Source: a virus. From it: DNA of 64,000 bases. Made by a program: the position numbers and the translations under genes. Below are positions 24,354 to 31,909 of this stretch, piece after piece (the first letter of the stretch is position 1; each line of letters begins with the position of its first letter). Location of the stretch: the IMG/VR virus record IMGVR_UViG_3300042453_002958, positions 1 through 64,000 of that record. One strand, 5' to 3'. The notes below the pieces were generated by a model, which did not search any database, was not told the DNA's origin, and was given only the letters and a program-made list of their open reading frames with translations.

Positions 24354-24866
24354 ATGGATGCGAGCACGGACGCGAGCATGAATGCCAGAACGGTCATCGG
24401 CATCGACCCCGGGCCGCGGGAGTCGGCGTTCGTCGCGTGGGATGGCGAACGCGTGGTGTCGGCGGGAGACATGCCGAACCACCAGTTGGTGGCCTACCTG
24501 GACTCCGCGTCGTCGCCGGTCGCATGCGAGTGGATCGAATCGTTCGGGATGTCGGTCGGCCGCGAAGTGTTCGAGACCGTCTTCGCGATCGGGATGTTTT
24601 CCACGCGCGTCGCGAGAATGCGGCTGGTGCCGCGGCGTGACGTGAAGTTGCACCTATGCTCGTCTGTCCGGGCGAAAGACGGGAACATCCGCCAAGCCCT
24701 GATCGACCGCTTCGGCGCCGTCGGCACGAAGCGGAACCCGGGGCCGCTGGCCGGAATCAGCCAGCACCGATGGGCGGCCCTCGCCGTCGCGGTGACGGCA
24801 TTCGACCTAGCGGTCACGGACCACGAAGCCACGTTCCACCGCGATCACGCGAACGTGGTGGCATGA
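24354..24866 (+). CDS. RuvC-like Holliday junction resolvase
   Basis: A 170-residue RNase H-fold protein: D18 in VIGIDPGPRESAF, E59 and E62 in ACEWIESFG, and a C-terminal helix SQHRWAALAVAVTAFD with acidic residues that can complete the metal site. Phage RuvC-like nucleases cut branched DNA before packaging. An alternative start at 24378 would remove a short acidic leader. It follows the replication genes with a 32-base gap. Confidence 0.75.
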   Translation: MDASTDASMNARTVIGIDPGPRESAFVAWDGERVVSAGDMPNHQLVAYLDSASSPVACEWIESFGMSVGREVFETVFAIGMFSTRVARMRLVPRRDVKLHLCSSVRAKDGNIRQALIDRFGAVGTKRNPGPLAGISQHRWAALAVAVTAFDLAVTDHEATFHRDHANVVA

Positions 24867-25372
24867 TGGTCGCAGATCACACCGCCGCCGACGTGCTCGC
24901 GTTCGTGGCCGCGAGTGCCGCGCGCTACGTCGCGCGATCCGGGGGCGACGCGGAGGAAATCACGCAGCGGATCATGCTGGCCATCGGCGAGCCGGTGAGG
25001 CACGGCGAATCCGAGTGGGCCTACACCGTGACGGCGGTGCGGAACGCGGTCGCTTCGATCGCGCGGCACGACCGGCGACTCCGTCGTTTTCCGGCGGTGC
25101 CCGTCGTCTCCGCGCACTCCGGGATCGCGCAACGCGACGCGATGTCCGATCAGGAGCGGATCGAGCTGCGAATCGACATCGACGCGTGCCTGGAGCGTGA
25201 AGGTGAGCAGGTGAGGCGGCTTTGCCGATTGCTCGAGACGATGAGCGTCGCGGAGGCGTCGCGCGTGATGAACGTGCCGCGGTCGACGCTCGCCGGCTGG
25301 CTTGCCGGGCTGCGCGACCGGATGGAGGCGAAGGGGCTGTCGCCGGGCCGAAAAGGTACTCCCGGCGGTTGA
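24863..25372 (+). CDS. Sigma-factor-like transcription regulator
   Basis: A 169-residue protein. The N-terminal helix pair (FVAASAARYVARSGGDAEEI) and RHGESEWAYTVTAVRNAVAS resemble sigma region 2. The C-terminal half (RLLETMSVAEASRVMNVPRS, then TLAGWLAGLRDRMEA) is a region-4-like helix-turn-helix. This layout matches small ECF-type sigma factors. It ends the replication block, just before the promoter-rich segment at 25.4 kb and the late genes, so it may direct middle or late transcription. Anti-sigma partners are not seen. Confidence 0.65.
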   Translation: MMVADHTAADVLAFVAASAARYVARSGGDAEEITQRIMLAIGEPVRHGESEWAYTVTAVRNAVASIARHDRRLRRFPAVPVVSAHSGIAQRDAMSDQERIELRIDIDACLEREGEQVRRLCRLLETMSVAEASRVMNVPRSTLAGWLAGLRDRMEAKGLSPGRKGTPGG

Positions 25373-25456
25373 AAAAAACCCCCACGGCCTACGGAACGAC
25401 CGACTATTCAGTCAAACTTGTCCCACCAAAAAAAAGAATGAACCGGCGGCCCCCTC

Positions 25457-25485
25457 TTGACGTATGGTATCCAGTCGGATATCAT
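25457..25485 (+). promoter_or_regulatory. Promoter with embedded inverted repeat (copy 1)
   Basis: TTGACG, exactly 17 bases, then TATCAT. The spacer and -10 contain ATGGTATCC-N4-GGATATCAT, an almost perfect inverted repeat, so a repressor bound here would block RNA polymerase. It drives the gene at 25538. Confidence 0.75.
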
Positions 25486-25537
25486 ACAGACGTGCGAGCG
25501 AATGAGACTCGCAAAACGAAAACGGGAACCCGCGACC

Positions 25538-25810
25538 ATGACCACGACTGCGACCAGCTGGAAAAAAGGCGACCGCGTGAAACTGACCACGACCACCGCC
25601 GGCCCCGAGTTGCTCGAGATCGTGAGCTTTCGCCGTACCGGCGCCGAGCAGCGCGTCGTGCTCGCGGACGCTGAAACCGCGGCCCGAATCCGGGCCGGTG
25701 AAGTCGACGCCCGAATCGTCGTCCTCACCGGAATCGGCGGCCGCGTTCGCGAGATTGAAACGCAGCGATTCCACCGGCTTGCCGCCCGCGGGCTCGCCGT
25801 CCACGCCTGA
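25538..25810 (+). CDS. Small beta-rich protein under repeated promoter 1
   Basis: Ninety residues with its own promoter at 25457. It contains WKKGDRVKLTTTTAGPELLEI, suggestive of a small SH3-like or KOW-like barrel, then an Ala/Arg-rich helix and a basic end. The leader between promoter and start is about 45 bases. No family recognised. It resembles the B early proteins in being short, promoter-proximal and separately controlled. Confidence 0.6.
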   Translation: MTTTATSWKKGDRVKLTTTTAGPELLEIVSFRRTGAEQRVVLADAETAARIRAGEVDARIVVLTGIGGRVREIETQRFHRLAARGLAVHA

Positions 25811-25840
25811 CCACCAAGGAATAAACCGCCGGCCGCCCTC

Positions 25841-25869
25841 TTGACGAATGGTATCCAATCGGATATCAT
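25841..25869 (+). promoter_or_regulatory. Promoter with embedded inverted repeat (copy 2)
   Basis: TTGACG, 17 bases, TATCAT, with ATGGTATCC-AATC-GGATATCAT across spacer and -10 (8 of 9 pairs). Nearly identical to copy 1, 384 bases downstream, and preceded by the same CCCTC flank. It drives the gene at 25898. Confidence 0.75.
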
Positions 25870-25897
25870 TACGGTAACACGGGAGAGAAAACGAATC

Positions 25898-26386
25898 ATG
25901 TCGACGATCGAAGTGATGGGGATGGCCGAGGAAGGAACTTGCCAGCACTGCGGGACGAACTGCCCTCGCCGGCGGGTTGCTGTCCGCGCCGTCTACGCCG
26001 ACGGCTCCACGGGCGAAGTCGAGCTTTGGGGTGTCGTCTGCGCCGGCTCGGCCCGGTACGGTCGCCGGACTGCGGCGAACGGAAACCGCGTCCGCCAGGA
26101 CGCCGAGCACGCGGACCGCGTCGCGGAGCTGGACCGGCTCGACCGCGAGCGTCGCTTCGCCTACCGCGTCGCCGGCGAAGTGCCGGTCGAGGGCGGGCCG
26201 CGGAACGCCGCGAATCTTCGCTACCGCCGGACCGGACGGCCGATCGTCGGCAGCTACTTCCTCGCCGACGAAGCGGGGCGGATTGTGCGCGTCGACGGGA
26301 CCGATCCCGCTGACGTAAAGCTGTTCGCCGACCGCGGCTTCACGACCCCGGTGTCCTCGCCGGTTCCCACCGCGATCCACGCCTGA
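25898..26386 (+). CDS. Zinc-binding-like small protein under repeated promoter 2
   Basis: A 162-residue protein. CQHCGTNCPRR at about residues 15-25 gives a CxxC-x3-C cluster, with another Cys at about 48 (GVVCAG), so a metal site is likely. A basic helical middle (DRVAELDRLDRERRFAYRV) follows, then a beta-rich C-terminus. It has its own promoter with the shared inverted repeat. Unknown function; nucleic acid binding is plausible. Confidence 0.6.
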   Translation: MSTIEVMGMAEEGTCQHCGTNCPRRRVAVRAVYADGSTGEVELWGVVCAGSARYGRRTAANGNRVRQDAEHADRVAELDRLDRERRFAYRVAGEVPVEGGPRNAANLRYRRTGRPIVGSYFLADEAGRIVRVDGTDPADVKLFADRGFTTPVSSPVPTAIHA

Positions 26387-26403
26387 ACACCACGGAGCAT
26401 TCA

Positions 26404-26667
26404 ATGCGATACTACGAAGTGAAGACCGCGAACACGACCTACTACCTGCGCGCGGATGCCGGCCGCGTCCACCACGACGGAATCAACCGCGACGCCACCA
26501 CCGACGTGTGGGGCGGCCGGTTCCAGTTCTTCACGCTGGCCGGGACGAAAATGCCCCGCGTCGGGTGCCCGATGCACGGCCAAAATGCTACGGGCCGCAT
26601 CCAAACAAGCCCGGTTCGGTCCGTTCGCAGAATCGGGGTCCGCGAGTTCACGCGGGCGGGTGCCTGA
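26404..26667 (+). CDS. Small unknown early protein
   Basis: Eighty-seven residues with a ribosome binding site (GGAG) and 17-base gap from the previous stop. The N-terminus is beta-rich (YYEVKTANTTYYLRADAG) and the C-terminus is basic with an Arg-rich tail. No motif is recognised. It is probably co-transcribed from the promoter at 25841. Confidence 0.5.
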   Translation: MRYYEVKTANTTYYLRADAGRVHHDGINRDATTDVWGGRFQFFTLAGTKMPRVGCPMHGQNATGRIQTSPVRSVRRIGVREFTRAGA

Positions 26668-26669
26668 CC

Positions 26670-26861
26670 ATGAAAATCGACCCCGCCCACTACGTTCGAG
26701 TCGGAACCGCCGCGAAAATCGCCGGAGTGACGCGTGCCTACGTTCGCCGACTGATACACGAGCAAAAGCTCGAGGCGATCCCGCTGGACGGGATCTTTCT
26801 GGTGCGTCGACGTGACGCCGAAGCCCTGAAACGCCACCGCGAGGAGCGCGACCATGACTGA
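26670..26861 (+). CDS. Excisionase-like helix-turn-helix protein
   Basis: Sixty-three residues. VRVGTAAKIAGVTRAYVRRL is a MerR/Xis-type helix-turn-helix, followed by a beta-hairpin wing (AIPLDGIFLVRR) and a short basic helix. B's 55302 protein starts the same way (KIDPKAYVSIQTGARLAGVS), so this is a conserved regulator. It may control the promoters with shared operators or assist excision. The start at 26670 follows the previous stop by two bases. Confidence 0.65.
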   Translation: MKIDPAHYVRVGTAAKIAGVTRAYVRRLIHEQKLEAIPLDGIFLVRRRDAEALKRHREERDHD

Positions 26862-27525
26862 CCTGCCGACGCGACAGAATCCGCTGCTGTTCGACAAAAC
26901 CGACCCCGTCGTCGACCCGGACGTGATCCGAAAAGCGCACGTCACGGTGGTGCGGGAGCGGAAACGCGACATCCGCGATTTGCGACGCAAGGAAAACGCC
27001 GCCGAAGCCGTCTCCGGCCTGCACCTGGACGGCCGCGAAATCTTCGGGCTGACGAAGGGCCAGTTTTCGCTGACCGACATGATCGACGCCGCGCTGGCCA
27101 TCACCGGGCCGGCCGAGTTGCACGTCTCGACCTGGACCGCCGCGAATACGGACGTGTCGAAAATGCTCGAGATGATCGGGTCCGGGAAGCTGACTGCCGC
27201 GCGGTGGCTTGTGGACGTGACGTTCGTGCGACGCGCCCCCCAGCTGGCGGCCCGTATCCGCGAAGCGTTCGGCGCCGACGCGATCCGCGTCACCCGGACA
27301 CACGCCAAGTTTTCCGTGATTCGGAACCAGACGTGGTCGGTCGTGGTGCGCACCAGCATGAATCTCAACCACAACCCGCGGCTCGAAGACTTCACGATCG
27401 CCCACGACCCGGAGCTCGCCGCGTTTCTTTTGGAGGCCATGGACGATGTCTGGAAAACGCAAAAGCGAACAATCGCCGACGGAAGCCACACCGCCGCCAC
27501 CGAGTGGTGGCATCGCCACGGCTGA
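26854..27525 (+). CDS. Phospholipase D-like nuclease-fold protein
   Basis: A 223-residue protein with one PLD-type half site: H150-x-K152 in RTHAKFSVI, then TSMNLNHNPRLEDF with N170 about 20 residues later. Such single-HKD proteins dimerise to form a nuclease or phospholipase site, and similar phage proteins sit just before the terminase. It overlaps its upstream neighbour by eight bases and the next gene by 80. The Asp of classic HKD is not obvious, so activity is uncertain. Confidence 0.6.
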   Translation: MTDLPTRQNPLLFDKTDPVVDPDVIRKAHVTVVRERKRDIRDLRRKENAAEAVSGLHLDGREIFGLTKGQFSLTDMIDAALAITGPAELHVSTWTAANTDVSKMLEMIGSGKLTAARWLVDVTFVRRAPQLAARIREAFGADAIRVTRTHAKFSVIRNQTWSVVVRTSMNLNHNPRLEDFTIAHDPELAAFLLEAMDDVWKTQKRTIADGSHTAATEWWHRHG

Positions 27526-27802
27526 ACCGCCCGCCACGATCGCCGTGGTGCAATGGCTGATAAGCGGCGCGAGCGAGCACGATGTCGTCGAGGCATTGCG
27601 GGCCAAGTACCCCGGGACAGACGCCCGCAAAACCATGGCGGCCGTGTTCGAATACTTCGCGCACGAAGGAGCGCCAGACGCGGACGCCCTCCGCGGGTTC
27701 GTGCTGACCGCATACCGCGAGCTGTACCGCCGCATGCTGGACATCGGCGACTTCGATGGCGCCCGAAAAGTGCTCAAGAATATCACCGAGGTAGGACTGT
27801 GA
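27446..27802 (+). CDS. Putative terminase small subunit
   Basis: A 118-residue protein ending one base into the terminase large subunit's start codon. A Pro/Thr-rich N-terminus is followed by helices, including VQWLISGASEHDVVEALRA that could be a helix-turn-helix, and an Arg-rich C-terminal helix. The position is classic for the small subunit, which recognises packaging sites. There is no sequence signature I can name, so this is a context call. The start overlaps the PLD-like gene by 80 bases. Confidence 0.55.
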   Translation: MSGKRKSEQSPTEATPPPPSGGIATAEPPATIAVVQWLISGASEHDVVEALRAKYPGTDARKTMAAVFEYFAHEGAPDADALRGFVLTAYRELYRRMLDIGDFDGARKVLKNITEVGL

Positions 27803-29904
27803 CGCTCTTCGGCGCCGGCTCCGGCCGCAAGCAAAAACACGCCGACCGCCACGACAAACGCAAGGCCGCAAGCGCCAGCCGCGACAAGGCGGTAAGCGCT
27901 GCCGGTCGCGACATCGGCGAACTGCCCGCCGTCGCCGATCCAGACCGCAAGGCCGCTTGCCGGCTGAACTTTCGGCTGTTTTGCGAGACCTACTACCGAG
28001 ACCAGTTCTACCTCGAATGGTCCGACGACCACCTGGAGATCATCGCGGCGCTCGAGGCCGCCGTGCTGCGCGGCGAGTTGCTCGCGTTCGCCATGAGCCG
28101 CGGCAGCGGCAAAACCGCACTGATCGAGGCCGCGGCCGCGTGGGCGCTGTTCTTCGGTCACCAGCAGTTCGTGGTCATCATCGGCGCCACCGAAGAGCAC
28201 GCCGCGCAGATGCTGGAAAACATCAAAGTGTCGTGCGAGACACGCGAACTCCTCGCGGCGGACTTCCCCGAAGTGTGCTACCCCATCGCCAAGCTCGAAA
28301 GAATCAACAATCGCGCCCGCGGCCAGCTGTTCCGCGGCAAGCCCACCCACATCCACTGGAACGGCGACGACGTGCAACTCCCCACGATCCCGGGATCGCC
28401 GGCATCGGGCGGAATCATCCGCGTCCGCGGCATCACCGGATCCATCCGCGGCATGGCCGTCACGCGGGCGTGCGATGGCCGCAAGGTTCGTCCGTCGCTC
28501 GTGCTCGTGGACGATCCGCAGACCGACAAAAGCGCGCGAAGCCCGTCGCAAGTCGCCCAGCTGGAAAAAGTTTTCAAGGGGGCGGTGCTCGGGCTTGCCG
28601 GCCCCGACGTGCAAATCGCCGGACTCGTCACCGTGACCGTCGTAGCCCCGGACGACCTAGCGGAGCGACTGCTCGACCGCGAGCGGAACCCGGCTTGCCA
28701 TGGCCGGCGAATGAAACTGGTCTACGCGTGGCCGACCGAGACCGAACTATGGGAGCAATACGCCGAGTTGCGGAAGGCCGGCCAGCGGAGCGGCGTCGGA
28801 ACCGCGGACGCCGACAAGCTGTTCGCCGACAACCTCGAGCGGATGACCGCGGGGTGCCGTGTCGGCTGGCCGGCACGCAAGAAAACCGGCGAGATCCACG
28901 CTATCCAATCCGCCTACAACCTCCGCATCGACAAGGGGGAGGCCGTGTTCGCGGCCGAGTTCCAAAACGAGCCGCTGCCGCTCGTCGACCGGGCCGTCGA
29001 AGAGCTCACCGCGCCCGAGATCACGGACAAAACCAACCGCTACCCCAGGGGATTCGTCCCGCTGGCGTGCCAGTATCTGTCGATGTTCGTCGACTGCCAA
29101 AAAGACGTTCTCTACTGGGCCGTGTGCGCGTGGGAAGACACGTTCTCCGGCTACGTCATCGACTACGGCACTTTCCCCGATCAGCGGCGGCCGTACTTCA
29201 CGGTCCGCGAAGTGACGCGAAAGCTGACGGACGTGTCCAAAGCCAAAAGCGTCGAGGGGGCGCTGCTCGAGGGACTGCACTCGCTGACCGCAAACTTCCT
29301 GGGCCGCGAGTGGAAGCGCGAAGATGGCGCCACCATGCGAATCGAGCGTTGCCTTGTGGACGCGAACTACATGAGCGACACCGTCTACCAGTTTTGCCGC
29401 GAGTCGTCGCGGGCCGGCGTGATGCCAAGCCACGGCCAGGGCGTCAAGGCGTCCAGCCTTCCATTCGCCATGTACGCGCGGAAGCCGGGCGACCGCGTCG
29501 GGCACTACTGGCGGATCCCAAACACGGCAAAGCGTCGCGTCATCCGCCACGTCATGATCGACACGAACTACTGGAAATCGTTCATCCACGCGCGGCTCGC
29601 CACGCCGCGGGGCGATGCCGGGTGCCTGAGTCTCTTCGGCGAACACGGCGACCTGCACCGCATGCTCGCGGACCACCTTGTCGCCGAGTATCGCGTCAGC
29701 AACACCGCCAAAGGCCGAACCGTCGAAGAGTGGAGCCCGCGGCCGGGACGGCCGGATAACCACTGGCTCGACTGTCTGGTCGGCTGCGCCGTCGGCGCGT
29801 CGATGCAGGGGGCGACGCTGTCGGGGTCGCAGGGATTCGCGGCCGCGCGAAAGCGGCGGGTTTCGTTCGCCGAGATGCAACGCCAACGGAGGGCCGGGGC
29901 ATGA
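27799..29904 (+). CDS. Terminase large subunit (GpA-like)
   Basis: A 701-residue protein from GTG. The ATPase domain has Walker A SRGSGKT at 100-106 and Walker B LVLVDD at 234-239. The nuclease domain starts near 425 with MFVDCQKD (D432) followed by a second acidic site around LVDANYMSD, and the C-terminus carries the GpA-type DNHWLDCLVGCAVG. It powers DNA translocation into the prohead and cuts genome units. The start overlaps the small-subunit stop (GTGA). Length fits GpA-family terminases. Confidence 0.92.
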   Translation: MTLFGAGSGRKQKHADRHDKRKAASASRDKAVSAAGRDIGELPAVADPDRKAACRLNFRLFCETYYRDQFYLEWSDDHLEIIAALEAAVLRGELLAFAMSRGSGKTALIEAAAAWALFFGHQQFVVIIGATEEHAAQMLENIKVSCETRELLAADFPEVCYPIAKLERINNRARGQLFRGKPTHIHWNGDDVQLPTIPGSPASGGIIRVRGITGSIRGMAVTRACDGRKVRPSLVLVDDPQTDKSARSPSQVAQLEKVFKGAVLGLAGPDVQIAGLVTVTVVAPDDLAERLLDRERNPACHGRRMKLVYAWPTETELWEQYAELRKAGQRSGVGTADADKLFADNLERMTAGCRVGWPARKKTGEIHAIQSAYNLRIDKGEAVFAAEFQNEPLPLVDRAVEELTAPEITDKTNRYPRGFVPLACQYLSMFVDCQKDVLYWAVCAWEDTFSGYVIDYGTFPDQRRPYFTVREVTRKLTDVSKAKSVEGALLEGLHSLTANFLGREWKREDGATMRIERCLVDANYMSDTVYQFCRESSRAGVMPSHGQGVKASSLPFAMYARKPGDRVGHYWRIPNTAKRRVIRHVMIDTNYWKSFIHARLATPRGDAGCLSLFGEHGDLHRMLADHLVAEYRVSNTAKGRTVEEWSPRPGRPDNHWLDCLVGCAVGASMQGATLSGSQGFAAARKRRVSFAEMQRQRRAGA

Positions 29905-30092
29905 TGACCGAGCAAACTGACGCCGTCGGGATCGCGTGCCCGCGGTGCGGGTGCCAAGATCTGCGGACGACAAAAACCATGCGAGTCCGCGACGGCATGA
30001 TCCGCCGCTACCGCTCGTGCCGACACTGCGGCCGGACGATGACGACGCACGAAGTGACGACGCGGCGCGAAGCGGTGCGTCGGCGCGGCTGA
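29901..30092 (+). CDS. NrdR-like zinc ribbon protein (no ATP cone)
   Basis: Sixty-three residues: CPRC at 13-16, then about 24 residues to CRHC at 41-44, followed by GRTMTTHE. This matches the N-terminal zinc ribbon of the ribonucleotide reductase repressor NrdR (CPFC, RRRRxCxxC, RFTTxE), and also resembles Ogr/Delta late activators. The ATP-cone domain of NrdR is absent, so it would bind DNA without nucleotide sensing. A palindrome resembling a NrdR box follows the stop by 10 bases. Confidence 0.6.
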   Translation: MMTEQTDAVGIACPRCGCQDLRTTKTMRVRDGMIRRYRSCRHCGRTMTTHEVTTRREAVRRRG

Positions 30093-30102
30093 CCGCAGCC
30101 GT

Positions 30103-30118
30103 TTCCTATATGTAGGAA
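30103..30118. promoter_or_regulatory. Palindrome TTCCTA-TATG-TAGGAA, NrdR-box-like
   Basis: Perfect 6-base arms. Its core CTATATGTAG fits the NrdR box core CWATATATWG in 9 of 10 positions, although the outer bases differ from the consensus. It lies between the zinc ribbon gene and the gene at 30209 and stands out as an AT-rich island. Confidence 0.4.
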
Positions 30119-30208
30119 GACTCCAGAAATCCGGCGGCGGTGCGCCGCCACTTCGCGCGCAAACGGCGTTTCTTGTCTCCAGAGGAATCATCCTCGGGAG
30201 CGCCGCCC

Positions 30209-30409
30209 GTGCCGGACGACACGATCACCGACGCCATTCGCGAGAACGCCGCCGGCCCCGCAAAGGCCAGCGGCGACTCCATCTCGGTCGAGCAGCACTC
30301 GATCCGCGAGCAGATCGAGGCGGATCGCTACCTCGCCAGCAAGCGGGCCGCGTCCAAGCCGCACCGCGGCCTGCGATTTACCCGCATCGTCCCCCCGGGG
30401 GCCGAGTAG
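30209..30409 (+). CDS. Small virion-module protein between terminase and portal
   Basis: Sixty-six residues, started at GTG 30209 because GGGAG lies 8 bases upstream; a longer start at 30140 has no such site. The sequence (ITDAIRENAAGPAKASGDSI, then SVEQHSIREQIEADRYLASK) has the look of the short protein that sits before lambda-type portals (gpW region). It ends directly before the portal ATG. Probable head-tail joining component. Confidence 0.55.
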   Translation: MPDDTITDAIRENAAGPAKASGDSISVEQHSIREQIEADRYLASKRAASKPHRGLRFTRIVPPGAE

Positions 30410-31909
30410 ATGGGGTGGCTTTCCCGACTGTTTTCGTCGCCGATGGCCGCCCCGCGGACGGTCGCGCGGCATGCGCTCCGCATGATCCGCGGCAGCTATG
30501 ACGCCGCGCGGACGACCGACGACAACCGGAAGCACTGGGCGAACGTCGACAGCCTCTCGGCCAACGCCGCGCTGTCGCCGTCCGTCCGGCAGACGCTCCG
30601 CGAGCGTGCCCGCTACGAAGTCGCGAACAACTGCTACGCGGCGGGACTCGTGCGGACGGTCGCCAACGACCTGATCGGCACGGGGCCGACGCTCCAGATC
30701 GTCGCCCCCGACGGGCACGACGCCAACCCGATCGAGCGTTCGTGGTCGCAGTGGGCCAAGGCCGTGAAGCTCGCGCGGAAGCTGCGGTGCATGCGGCAAT
30801 GCCTCAGCCGCGACGGCGAAGCGTTCGCGGTGATGTTCACGAACCCGAAGATCGACCACCCCGTCAAGCTCGACCTCCGGCTGGTCGAGGCCGAGCAGGT
30901 GACGACGCCCACGCTGATCCGCGAAAACGCGGTCGACGGGATCGTCTTCGACGAGTACGGGAATCCGCTCGCCTACCACATCCTTCGCACCCACCCGGGC
31001 GACGTGCTCCACACGATGGAGTACGACGAAGTGCCGGCCGAATACGTCATCCACTGGTACCGGCTCGAGCGGCCCGGCCAAAAGCGGGGCGTGCCGATCC
31101 TCGCGCCCGCACTGCCGCTGTTTTCCAAGCTGCGGCGGTTCACGCTCGCCGTGCTCGGGGCCGCCGAAGCCGCCGCGATGCAGGCCGGCGTGCTCTACAC
31201 CGACGGCGCGCCGCACGACGAAGACGTGGAGGGCGAAGCGTTTGAGTCGGTCGAGTTCGAGCGGAATATGTTCACGACCCTACCCGGCGGCTACCGCCTG
31301 GAGCAGCTGAAAGCCGAGCAGCCGACGACGACGTACTCCGAGTTCAAGGCCGAGCTGATCGACGAGGCGGCGCGGTGCGAAAACGTGCCGAGCAACATCG
31401 CCCGCGGCAACTCGTCCGCCTACAACTACGCCAGCGGCCGCCTCGACAACCAGATGTTCGGCCGGTCGCAGCACGTTGACCACTCCGAAGTCGAGGAAGA
31501 GGTCATCGACCGCATCTGGGCCGCCTGGATCGACGAAGCGGCCCGCGAGCCCGGCGTAATCCCCGACGGATTCCCGCCGATGGCCGAGTGCTCCCACGAA
31601 TGGTTTTGGGACGGCCGCGAGCACGTCGACCCGAACAAGGAAGCCAACGCGCAGGCCACCCGGCTCGCGAACCTCACCACGTCGCTCGCGGAGGAGTGGG
31701 CCAACCGCGGCCGCGATTGGGAGAAGGGCATGCGGCAGATCGCTCGCGAGCGACAGCTGCTCGCCGAGCTGGGCCTGTCGCTGCCGGACGCCACGCAGGT
31801 GACGACCGCGTCGTCCGCCGCCTCCGCGCTGTCGGACATTGCCGACGGCGACGAATCCGCCGCCGGCCAAGCCGGACTCGCGATCGCCAACCGCAGGGGA
31901 GGCCGATGA
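30410..31909 (+). CDS. Portal protein (lambda GpB-like)
   Basis: A 499-residue protein. The N-terminal SYDAARTTDDNRKHWANVDS, then NNCYAAGLVRTVANDLIGTG, and the central MRQCLSRDGEAFAVMF are hallmarks of the lambda-type portal family. It forms the dodecameric ring through which DNA enters. It begins right after the small protein's stop and overlaps the next gene by ATGA. Full length for the family. Confidence 0.92.
   Translation: MGWLSRLFSSPMAAPRTVARHALRMIRGSYDAARTTDDNRKHWANVDSLSANAALSPSVRQTLRERARYEVANNCYAAGLVRTVANDLIGTGPTLQIVAPDGHDANPIERSWSQWAKAVKLARKLRCMRQCLSRDGEAFAVMFTNPKIDHPVKLDLRLVEAEQVTTPTLIRENAVDGIVFDEYGNPLAYHILRTHPGDVLHTMEYDEVPAEYVIHWYRLERPGQKRGVPILAPALPLFSKLRRFTLAVLGAAEAAAMQAGVLYTDGAPHDEDVEGEAFESVEFERNMFTTLPGGYRLEQLKAEQPTTTYSEFKAELIDEAARCENVPSNIARGNSSAYNYASGRLDNQMFGRSQHVDHSEVEEEVIDRIWAAWIDEAAREPGVIPDGFPPMAECSHEWFWDGREHVDPNKEANAQATRLANLTTSLAEEWANRGRDWEKGMRQIARERQLLAELGLSLPDATQVTTASSAASALSDIADGDESAAGQAGLAIANRRGGR

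Noticed and set aside
26401-28614. Long minus-strand frame across the terminase region
   Set aside because: Same reason: antisense to well-supported genes, no recognisable domain.
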